Shown here one piece after another: positions 43,901 through 55,900 of a DNA stretch of 64,000 nt. Source of the DNA: Effrenium voratum (lineage: Eukaryota; Sar; Dinophyceae; Suessiales; Symbiodiniaceae); assembly GCA_963377175.1 (NCBI GenBank), contig CAUJNA010003816.1:132501-196500 (forward strand), in the 5' to 3' direction. Made by a program: the position numbers and the translations under genes. Under the pieces are notes generated by a model. It searched no databases, was not told where the DNA came from, and was given only the letters and a program-made list of their open reading frames with translations. Within the stretch, counting starts at the first letter, position 1, and the number at the start of each line of letters is the position of its first letter.

Positions 43901-46900
43901 TCGTGATCCTGGCATGATCATGTTTCCCACGAACCAAGAAAGGCTTCATGTTGACCCCGGATTACAACACACTGTGCTATCAATAGTGGGGCCCCTCAAG
44001 TGACGAGCCCCACAAAAAACAGAAAAAAGAGGCAGACACTCCCGCATTCATCAACCACGGGTTTGGGGGTCCGGTTCCCATTGTATCATTGGCAACTCTG
44101 GCAAACGCTTCTCGCGGCCTGCACACGGTCGACCATCTCCCTCTTCCTGAGCCGCAAGACACTTGTCTGGTTTGTCCAATGCGAATCCAACTCTTGCTCA
44201 AATTGGTCCGTCATTTCAAGTCATTTTGCTGGGAGAAAAGCTGTCCTCCCCCCCAAAAAAAAATAATGAGCAGGATTTGGACTCCTTTTCAACAGTTGGA
44301 CTGGCCACTGTCCCCAAAACTTCTTCAGATTTGACGAGCCAAACGCCTGGATCATGGCCCTCCCGTCCAGAGGGCCTTGGCCATTCCCTCACAGGAGGTT
44401 TGTTTTTGGAGTCCGAAATCTGGCCCCAGTATTTCGCCAGAGTCACCCCTCACAGGAAGTGATAGGTAGGGAAACAGCCCGATAGGTAGGGAAACAGCCC
44501 TCATTGTCTGACTTTGACCACTGGAAGAAAGTCGGAATCATGACACCAACGGCAAACGGTGGGGATTCATGGCCAGCAGCCACTTTCGGATAGGTGACCG
44601 CGACTCGCAAAACTCATCGCATGATTGGTGATCTGAGATACTAAAGAGTCCACCATCCAGAAGCAAGCAAATCTTTTGACCATATATCCATGGTCAATCT
44701 AAAACCACGCAGTCTTGGGCTACACCTTGCAAAACGGCCTATTCAAACTCAAACTGCAACACTCTGCAACTGGCCAAGTTGTCCGGCTTTGCTCTTGAAA
44801 TGTTGGAGAAGACTGCGATGTTCTATGTCTGTTGACCATGTCGCGCTAGTGCCACCTGGCTTAGAACAATGGCAACAGTTTGAACTGCTTATGGTCGATT
44901 CAGCCATCACAAAAGAGGACACATGCACTCTTTCCAACAATGACAGGGAGCTTTCCCGAGCAAAAGCGGTCTTCCAAAACCCTGCTCTCTCATTGTTGGA
45001 GAGAGAGGGAGAGAGACTAAACGATTGTAAAGTCTTGCCTTGAAAGCGTCAGGCCATGCCTCCAAAGGCCCCAGAAAGTGAAGGATTCCCAGAAATAGAG
45101 CACCCCCCAATTGGTTGCTACCGGCTCCTTTTGTTCCCACCGCAAATCGGCAACCAAAAGGTGATGTTTCACACCACAAGAAGAAGGACATGCAACCCTG
45201 TACTAATCCACTTGGTTCCCATTGGGATTCCGAATTGACCTAAACCGTGGAAACCGCAAAAAAAGGGGTACGCAGGACAAACGGGTGTGTCTCAAAATAG
45301 GGGCCTCGTTTTGGATGGTTTTGAAAGGAAACTAAAAGGACACCACCTGGAGGGGTCCCCATCTTTCAGAAACACCCAAATATGTTCTGACTCTGTTCCA
45401 TATTCAGTTTACCCTTGCAACTATTGTAACTATTGTATAAAGAAACATCTTTGGAGACCGCAGAGACCTTGGGGGAAGCAGGCAACCTGAGCTCAAGTCG
45501 TCTGCTTCATGAGTTCGATGCCCGCCATGCCAGCCACAAACCTCACAGGTCTTGCAACCCGCGTCCGTTCAAGTGACTTCCTCCCCAACTCGAAATGGCA
45601 CCGTTCGTGAGGATGGCATCACCCGCTTTGGCTCTTTGGACACCAGTAACTCTACACTCCTCAGACTAACAGCCGGAAGCCAGAAGGCCTCTGGCACATG
45701 GAAATCAGGTCTTCCATTCGGGGTCCGTTCGGGAGGTTTCATGTTAGTCTGGGGGAGGGTAAATGGTCTGCCCCACTTTGCTGGTACTACGTCCTCCAGT
45801 AGAGAGGTTAGAATAAGGGTACCAACTTTTTCCATAGTCTATTTTGGTAGGGGATCCCTGCCTCAACAAAGCGTACGACGATTTAGGGATCTGGAGTCTC
45901 CGTGGCATCGTGGCTCCATGGCCGGTCGCTTTCAAAGGTTTCGACCCGAAGGAGGTGGAGGACCCCACGAAAGGCTCACTTTCATAGGTGTCCTTCTTGG
46001 GAAAATAGCTGGGCTTCCCTGGTAGGTGATTGAACCACCAGGTAAACCAGGCATCGCCCTCAAATTTTAAACCAAATCTACCAAAAAGGACACCTAGGTT
46101 CATTTTTCTTCGGGACCCCTTCCGCAGTGCTTCCCTTGCTGGGGACCAAAAGAGCTACCCTTTCCCACTTACCCTTCCTCCCACTTACGTAGCATTTGTG
46201 GGAGGGTACCTGGCATTTGTTTCAGGGTACCTGATCATGTTCCCCTTGCAGGGACCTCCTATCAGGTGCCATGTTAGTAAGTAGGCAGGGTAGTTCTTAT
46301 TCATGACCAGTTCCTTTTGACACTAACGGGGAAAACTGAGCAAAACATCGCCAGCAAATGAGAGAATCCAATGAACAAAGCAGCCAGCACCAGCTTGATC
46401 GGTCCGTTGATGTAGCTAGTCTGAGTCTTCCTATCAATTGTAAGTTATGTTCTGCAAGTGCCTTAATGGAAAGCCTAGCATTAATCAATCTCTGGGTGAT
46501 GAATCGAGTCTGTTTCAGTTGAGACGCCATCATTCACTTTTCGGAGGCTCCCCCCCCAAAAAAAACAAACAGGTTGATCAATGGATCAATCCCGGGTAGG
46601 CATCAAGCAGATCTTCAGCTGGGACAAGACTTCCAGGCTCAACTAGTTCTCCTTCATCAACTCCCTCTGTGACTGCAAGATACCAGCACTTGCGCACAGC
46701 AACGATCCTAGCTGAGAAGTCAGGACAGACGTTGTCCAAGTTGGGAACTTGTCTCTCAAAGATAATCAGCAGATGCTACAAGCCATGCAAATCTGAAACT
46801 TCCAAGCTGCACAACAACGGCCGATATCTCTTCTCTAGATAAGCCCAAGATAGGCTTGGCCTGATGAATACCGCCATGTCTCAGAAATTAGGACGAGGTA

Positions 46901-49900
46901 CACCAAGGAGACCGGGGGTATGAGGTCTTGGAAAATCCACATTCAGTCTTACTTCAAACAGCCGACTTCTGGCAAAATGTGTGCGCCCAAGTTGAGATAT
47001 ATGGGAAATCATGTGTGTAACGCTCTAAGGGGCAAAAAATCACCTATACCCTAAACCTCAAAAGGACTAAGTAACCACGGCCGACTCTAAAAGGACTAGA
47101 ATACTAGGGTCTTTTGAAAAGGCCCTGCGTACTTAGAAACTGCCAATATATTAAAGTGTACCTGGTACCTGGTGAAAGCCTGCAGATTTGACACATGGTA
47201 TAACCCTGGTGCCATCTTAGATGACCTTAGCGGGAAACTAGGCCAGCCTTCGTTTTCCATGTGCAAGCTCCATGCAAGGGTAGGGCGCTAGCAGAGTCAA
47301 GCCACATACCACTTGAATCCCGCCCAAGCTACATTTTGGGAACTCAACAAATAACATTCATGTCATATAGGTCAGTTAAGGCAGGCCGCAAGTAGAAAGA
47401 GTTGTTCACCAGTCATGTCCACTTATGAGGAATAATCTGATCCTGAAAAAAGCTAAGCAACCCCCGCCAGAAAAAACAAAATGTAGTGTTTGCCAAGGGC
47501 TGCCCCTAAATGCTTCTAACCCAATCTCGAACCCTCCTGGCTGGACCCAATCCAATACTGCTAACCCTGCTGGACCCCACTGCAAACCCCACCCTTAGGT
47601 GTTTTGTTGATGATTTACACCATGACCAACCTCTCTTTAGAAGTCCACTTAGCCTATCTTGGGGGTCCATTTCCACAAATTATTTATGTAAATCTAAAAC
47701 CTTTCAAACACATCATAAACCAACAAGCCAAGGGTACCCTCTGCAAAGCTACATGGGACTACCCACAACATGAGACCATACAGACAGCTATCGGCGTATT
47801 GCCCCGAAACATTGCTTGTCCAATATCGATTCCAATTGATTGGTGCCATTGCCAGCGTCCCTTCTTGAAGCCGACCAAACATCAAGCATGTGGAAGAGAT
47901 GTTAATAGTAACATGTGTTTGTCAAACCTTCTCAAAAAGCATCCCATAACAATCAGCCAAGTGTACCCCGAACAAAGCTACGTGGTGCTTACATACACTA
48001 ATCGAGCTAAGAGCGTATTGCCCCTAGCCAATGTGTATCCACAATTGAGTCCAATGTTTGGTGCCATTGCCAGATTTCCTGTACACAACCAAACATCAAA
48101 TATATGGGCTCCAAGTCTATAAGATGTTCTCTTTTCTTTGTAAAACAAAACATATAGACATCCGAAAAACATTAGCTAAAGATATCCCTACAACAATATT
48201 TGCTCCTAAACATATGCCGTAAATCAAGTCAATGGTCTTTGTCGTCACTTCCTGGTACTGCATCCTAATCAAAAAGTAGTTCAAAAGTACGGATTATTTT
48301 TCTAACAAAGTTTTGCCAGAAAACACTGACCGTGAATAAAGCTAATGATCTGGGCCACGCCTGGAAATTGAGGCAAATGCAAAAGCTTCTCAACTGGATA
48401 ATTGCTCTCTGATGTAAAACTGCCAAGCTTCCTGAAACCTGATTCAAATACAAAACTACTCGTACATAGTATAGCGCCTGTTACAGTAGTATTGGCAACA
48501 AACAGACGTCTGGGTCATGTCGTACTGATCCTACGAAGAATTTAAAACATAGCGTTTCACCTTTCTAAAGTGCGTAAGGCTGCCAAAGTAATATTGTCAG
48601 ACTTCCCGAACCCTGACCTAGAACCAAAACAAAGGAGCAGTAGTATTGCCAGACTTCCTGCATCCCGACCCCAAAAAATATGATTTCGAGTATCAAGCTG
48701 GACAAATCAGTCAAGATGTTCATATGGGATCGCAGTGGAGGGGGTGGGGCCCCCCGTTCAATACTCAGAGGTGTATCGTGGCTCACCCTTTCAAAACAAA
48801 TCGCGCTTTCAGCATATTCTAATGGGAAGGCCTTTTAAAACCACGAAAATTGCGGGCAGCGGAAGTGCTTTTTACCAGTTGGGATTGGGAGCAAGATTTC
48901 ACGGCCTTTCACGAGTAGACAGGGCCTTTCACGAGTAGGCAGGTCCTTTTCACGCTGTTTCACGCCGATTCACGCGTTTTCACGCTACCACTCCCCTTGC
49001 AGAATCCCGTGATCACCTGGCTCAGCATTCCCAAACTCAACGTAGGACACCGCTCGCATGTCAAACTGGGCCAGGTTTAATTGGGGGAAGCATTGCTGAC
49101 CGCATGCAACATGCGTGGTACGCACAGAATGTCTACCTCCACCTCTGATAAATAAACAGGGGTCCCCACCCCTCTACTTTGATCCCAAATAAACATCTTG
49201 ACTGAATTGTCCAGCGTAATACTCGAAATCACATTTTTGGGGGTCGGGATGCAGGAAGTCTGGCAGTACTGCTGTTTCTTTTTTGGTTCTAGGTAAGGGT
49301 TCAGGAAGTCTGACAATATTAAATTGAATTTGCATTTCTTGCGCAATCACAATTCTGGAAATATGGCAGCCTTACGCACTTTAGAAAGGTGAAATGCTAC
49401 GTTTTAAATTCTTCGTAGGATCAGTACGACATGACCCAGACGTCTGTTTGTTGCCAATACTACTGTAACAGGCGCTATACTATGTACGAGTAGTTTTGTA
49501 TTTGAATCAGGTTTCAGGAAGCTTGGCAGTTTTACATCAGAGAGCAATTATCCAGTTGAGAAGCTTTTGCATTTGCCTCAATTTCCAGGCGTGGCCCAGA
49601 TCATTAGCTTTATTCACGGTCAGTGTTTTCTGGCGAAACTTTGTTAGAAAAATGATCCGTACTTTTGAACTACTTTTTGATTAGGATGCATTACCAGGAA
49701 GTGACAAAGACCATTGACTTGATTTACGGCATATGTTTAGGAGCAAATGTTGTTATAGGGATATTAGCTAATGATTTTCGGATGTCTATATGTTTTGTTT
49801 TACAAAGAAAAGAGAATATCTTATAGACTTGGAGCCCAAATATTTGATGTTTGGTTGGCTTTGTAGAGGAAATCTGGCAATGACACCAAACATTGGACTC

Positions 49901-52900
49901 AATTGTGGCTAAACATTGGCTAGGGGCAATACGCTCTTAGCTCGACTAGTGTTTGTAAGCACCACGTAACTTTGTTCGGGGTACCCTTGGCTGATTGTTA
50001 TGGGATGATTTGGTTGAGAAGGGAACTATCAAATGTTACTATTAACATCTCTCTCCCAAATGTTCGATGTTTGGTCGGCTTCAAATAGGGACGCTGGCAA
50101 TGGCACCACCAATAGGAATCGATCTAGGATAAATCTTGTTTAGGGGCAATACGCCGATAGCTTTATTTAGGACCACTTTGGGGTAGCGCCAAATGACTGC
50201 ATGGATACCCTTGGTTATCAAAAAGGTTGTGTATGTGTGTAATAAAAAAAATATGAGTGTACATTATCATGACTATAGACCCCTAAACCTCTGTTTTGCC
50301 TGGCCACATACAGTAAAGAGAGGCTGGTAATTTTACAACAGCTTGGAAGTAATAACGCTCCCAAGGGTGGTGTTTGCAGTGGGGTGCGGCGGACTGGAAG
50401 GATTGGATTGCCAAACAGCAGGGTTGGGGATGAGGTTAAATTGCTTTGGGGCTATGGACCCTTAGCTTCATTTAGGGGTAATTTATATTTGCTCTTGCGG
50501 GGTCGCTTAGCTTTATGCAGGGCTGGTGTTAGGGTTGGTGCATTCCTCATAGGTGGCTAGTATGCGGTGATGTTTTTTTGGGTGAAATTCTGCCACAAGA
50601 TCAAGTATGAGAAGTAACCAAAAACATTCATTGTGCATATCAAGGTTGCTAGCGAGAATGGAACAGCTTGTACGAAGCCAAATTAAAGGGTTTTGTTATC
50701 ATGTTCACACCCTGGGCCCTTGATAGTAGCTTCATATATCGTACAGGAATTCCCAACAGGGTGCCATGTTGCAAATCACCGAGTAGTAAGTCTCGCTCGA
50801 GTAAAGAGGTCCTTTTAAAAGAACCTAGTTACTGAGGCCTTTGAAGCCTAGGGATATGACTTTCCCATGGTCATGACTTGATTTAGTTGAACAGTGCCCC
50901 CCCCCCCCAACAGAAGAACAAAAACCTAACTTGATTGCTTGCCTCTCATATGAGCCCCTTATTTTCCTGAGCAAAGACCTTGGTGCCGTCCACAAACTGG
51001 GGCTCTGTGGCTGTCGCCTAGCCCTTCTGTGGGTTCTTGCAATGGGCCCTTCCGGGGATGGACGAAACCCACTCAGTTGGTGACTGCTTTATCAGCCAGT
51101 TCTCGGGTTTCATCCAACCCGACTGGCGCGAAATGGATTTTGTCCCATGGATTGATGCCCCGATACTCGCTCAGCCACAAATATCCTTGATGCTGGTCCC
51201 GGAGAGAGTGTCTAAGAAATCAACAAGGGATCCCCAGAAAAGGCTAAGCCAACCCAACACTGAAGTTCTCAACTTGTTCAGCGATCTCTACATTACACAC
51301 CTGAACATTGCCGTGTAAATGGTGGTTTCCCCTTTATTTGGCTGGAAAAAGCCATGTTTCAAATGGTTGCAAAATGGAGATCTTTTAAGGAGCCCTGTTG
51401 TTCGTTGCCTTTAGTTTGGTATCGCAAACAAGCAAAGCCATGGTAGAACCCGTTGGCTTTCCCAAGAGACCCCAAGAAACCCGAACCCCGCTCTGAGCAA
51501 GCCCACATGATCGGCTGGCAGTACTCCGTCGCGCTGAGTTGCTCCTGTACGAATCCCTTTCAGTTGATGGGGTGCTTCCTTCTAGGGCTTCCGACTTTAA
51601 CACCATCCAGGAAGGGGTCCATTTGGGGGTGCCTTTCTTTGAGGGTGCCTCTTTTGTGAATTGAAAGGGAAACCAAAAGGAAACAAACACACGATTTAGG
51701 GGGTTTCCCTTAACATCCATTTTGAGAAACAACAAGGATGTCCCATGTGTTTTGCAGAAAGGCCCCATTATAACGGTTTTGTGGAACATCAGCCATCACA
51801 CAGATTCCCAACACCAAGACTACTTTACTTAGGGCATGGTATCACAGAAAGTCGACCCAAAATCCAATTTCCCATGATCTTTGGTGCCCCAACGGAATTG
51901 AAGCCCAAAGAAATGACCAAATAAGTTGGGGTCTTTACAAGGATGGGCGGGGTCCTTAACATTGGGTGGGTGTCTCAAAATGAGTGATCTTTCACATGTC
52001 AAATTTGGGTCTTTTTGTTGATGGCACGGGAAAACCAAAAAGAAACCAAGCAGCCGAACAAATTAGTCCAACTCCTTTTGAGACCAACTTGGGTACGTGA
52101 ATTGGGACTTGGACCCCAAAATTGCTTCGGCTTTCCCTCGTTCCCTTCCAAACTTCCATTTGCTCTTGTTGATTTCGTTGCCTGATTTTGGTTATGCCTT
52201 GGTTCCAGCGCGTTCCAGGCGTGAGGCTCTTGGCTGTCGCCTGTTGTCGCCCGGCAAAAATAGCGAAATATGTCCAGTAGTGAGTCATAAGATTCCCTTG
52301 AAAACCGACAGGGTAAAAAATGGCAAACATACACATTTCAGCAAATGGCGACCAATATGGTTGCTGTTCATTGTCCTTTTTCATTTTGGAAACTAACAAT
52401 CATATTCAGTTCAGCACATGGTCCTTTAAAACAATAAACACAAATAATAATAGCACTACTACTACTACTAATAATAGTAACAATAATAATCATAATACTA
52501 GTAATAATATATTAAACTAAAAAAACAACACAAGATGACCACCGTGGGAGTGACTGGATGGCCCGAGCCCCGCCTCCGGGCCCTCCAAACAAAGCTTCTT
52601 CACGCTCCAGCCGAGCACCGCCTCGGCCTTCTCCAGCCTGGCGCGTTTCGCGTTGTTTCGGCGCGTTTCGGCGCCGGTTCGAAGTCCGAGGATCGATCCG
52701 GGGGATCCGTGTCGAAATGGATCGCTGCTTTTGTGTTGCTCGGTCTCTCGAGCAGAATCGGATCACTGAAGCTAGGGAAGGATATAGGAGAGCTGAGTCA
52801 TGCGATTCGTTGGCTTATGAGCCGGCCGAGGAGCCGGCCGAGGAGCCGGTCGAGGAGGCGGCCAAAAAGCCGGCTGAGGCCCAGGAGCAGACGGAGACGG

Positions 52901-55900
52901 AGCCCCATGAGCCGGCCGAAAAGCCGGCTGAGGCCCAGGAGGAGACGGAGGCCCATGAGCCGGCCGAGCTTCTTTCCGGCTCAACTTTGTTGCTTTTGGC
53001 TGTTCCCTGTCGCAAAGTGTGTGAGGACCTTCGTTTCGGAAGGATTGAAAGGGTCGCGCCAGATGTAGTACTCATGGGACAGCGCCACATACAATTCTCT
53101 CGGTTCAGGATTGATTCTGGTTTGTTCCGCAAAGCAATGCCGGGTGCCTCCTCAAAAGACGAGCCCGTGTCTCAAAAACTGGGCCCTCATGGGTTTGTTC
53201 AAAGCTTAGAGCTTCGATCCAAAGCTTGGGCAGAGCCCCCCTCAGATTTCCACAACGAATCGCCGCCCTTGGTTGCACCCACCGGGTGTCTGGTTTAATT
53301 ATTTCCGAAGAAAGCTTACCGACAAGGACCAACAAGGGGCCCAAATTTGGTGTGTCTCAATAGGGCATTGTGCCATTTGGGGCCAGTCCTCCTTTGAATT
53401 CTCCTCTAACCCACCCCCAAAACAACGCTCACAGAAAGAAGGTTTGGGCAACCACTTGCAAGCCGAGCGCTGGGCATCTTCTCCACCGCCGGGATCTCCA
53501 GGCAGTTCTGGAGCATGCCCTTATACTGGGAGCCCTGGGCGGAATCCGATTTCCGATCCAGGTGAGGCGAGGGGAGGTGTGCAAGAAGGAACAAATGAAT
53601 CGATGATCCCGCAACTGTTTCTGTTGGAAACCGGAACCACCATATATATTTCAACCAAAACAACCAAAAAGGGCACCTGTGGTCAGCACCCATTGGCTCC
53701 CTCGGGATTTGGCCACATTTCACCAGCCCCTTGGCGGCTTGGATTGGTGAGTTGCATGGCGAGGCCTAAAAAAGCTTCAAGCCAACCAACCTCGTTCACC
53801 ACATGTCGGAACCTTCTATTGTTCTTAGCTTACCAGGATTTTGTGGTTGGATGTTGGATGTGGTTGGATGTCGAATGTGGATGTGGTTGGATGTGGATGT
53901 GGATGTGTCTGCTTTTAGTGACCCCACACGCAAAAACCATACCCGTTTCTTTTAGTTTCTCTTTAAACCACCCAAACAAGGGTACCAACTCCAAAAAAGC
54001 CACGCCCAAATGGTGGACCCGTCTTGGATGGTTTTGTGGTTGGATGTTGGATGTGGGTGTCCCCTGTCACATTCTCCCACTAGACTAGTGGTTCGACATA
54101 TTCTAGGTCCTCCAGTAGAGGGGTTAGAATAAGAGTACTTGATTTTTGTCTGTAGTCTATTTTAGTAGGGGACACCCCTCCCTCCCAAACAAGGGAAAAA
54201 GCGCACTACTGGGGGACCTAGTATTTGTTCTAAGCCCTGTCAAATTCTCCGCGCGAGCGCGCGCAAGCCGCAGCTCAGCTCGCGCCTGGCCGGGGAAGAG
54301 CATAGCCACCGGCAGCGGCGGCTTGCTCTTGGCCGGCGGCCGCGGGATGGTGCTGCGAGGCCTTGAAACTCGTAGATCACGCGTTTTTTGGGATCACCCT
54401 GGACACCACACTGGATACACGAGGGGTGGTTTCCTTGTCCATTCTTTTCAACCATTGTTCCTTTCAACCAGCCGTTTTCCCGCGGATTCTGGAGGTTTTT
54501 AGAAAGAACCAGTGGGTGGCACGTCGGTTCTTTTGTTGAGGGACCGGGGCCCCAAAATGGTGGTTGTTCTTTTGGCTTCCCTTAACCAACCAAAGTGGGG
54601 TACCTCCCATTGAATGCAACTCGTCTTCTTTTTTCAATCCACCCAACCAAAATGGATTCAGTTTACCTGTTGATTTCCCTTAACCGACCGAAGGGGGAGA
54701 ATTACCCTCAAAAAAGACACACCCAAATGTGTGTCTTCTTTTGAGGGTACCCTGTGTATCCCAGGGCACGAACAAACGCGGTTGTGGTTTTGACAAATGA
54801 GTTTGAAGAAAATGAGTGTTGTCAAAACCTTGAAATAATATTTGCAACACAAGATGAACAAATGAGTATGTTTGTTTACGGATACCCTTGTGCAGGCTGG
54901 TTTGCAGAAAGGCAAACCACCTTTGGGTTGCCCTATTTCATGTTGACACATACCCAAATGGGTTCTAGGATGAGTGTCATGGTGCAAGCGATTGGAATTC
55001 CTCGCCGGATTCAAGGACTCTGCATCCAAAGCGTGGCCATGTGCTCTGAAATTTGGCTGTGGGTCAAAAATGGGTCCCAACATGGGTTGCCCTGGTAAAT
55101 GGAACCAAGGACTTAAATCTGCGACCCCCCTGATGGTTTATTTTTGACCCACACACATTTCAAGTTTGCCCGTGTGTATGCCTTTAGTGTAGTATTCCTC
55201 GCAAGTTGAACAGTTGTTTTCTTGCTGGTGCTCAGTAAGGATAAGGAAACTAACCCAGGGTCCCCTTAAAGGAAACCACCAGTTGGATGATTTATAGGGG
55301 TCATTCCCTCATTTCCTATAGCTACTGAGCACCAGAAAGTGTTTGGGCAAGTTTAAATAAATGGTATAGGCTGACCTGTTCAAAATGCAGGGTTGGCCAA
55401 TCCTAATCCATAATCCCTACAGGGAAGCCACTACAAAGGAAATCCCTTGCGTAACCCAAGGTAAGGATTGAGGATTACCTTTGAACAGCCCAGATAGGTG
55501 TGCAACCCTTTTGACATTGCCTGCCACTTCAAGCCGGCGCAATCGGGAGCAGGGCTCCATATCTGTCCTGCTTAAACTCACCGAACAGAAGCATTTCGCT
55601 TGGCAACAAAGAGGTGATGTTGAAAGCCACCACACACACACACACACGTATACATATATATATATACTGGTGTGTTGGTGCAATAGGGTACCCTGTTTAA
55701 GGTTGGGCAAAAGGGCCGTCAGAAGGAAAACACGCAACATCCGTGGAGTCCTGAGGTCCCTGTGATTGATGGCCCGCTCAAGAGCTTCGCGCCCGCTGGG
55801 GCGCGAACAAGTCCATCTTGGCCCAGAGCTCCTGAGGTTCGGAACGGAGCCGGCCCTAAAGCAAAGCTGAAAGGTATCACCCAAAGATGGGTGCCATAGA

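Larger units (their letters stand above)
34654..45499. other. Introns of the MCAT gene, central part
   Basis: Contains the nested A/B element (34676-34925), A at 35647-35745, C at 37702-37827, the second dispersed repeat copy (38340-38515), an AT microsatellite (38727-38802), a CTCG run (38886-38911), B at 39058-39141, and otherwise unannotated intron DNA (for example 41000-42800 and 42870-44100), in which I see no coding or RNA signal. Confidence 0.5.
45542..51491. other. Largest intron (5.95 kb), carrying a long inverted repeat
   Basis: A single intron between MCAT exons ending EQLSATEYCQPIMWACS and beginning FVAGMAGIEL. Its middle is the imperfect inverted repeat (47410-50560). The flanks (46300-47400, 50600-51000) are AT-richer and without recognisable genes. 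A family F piece lies at 45788-45868. Confidence 0.65.
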
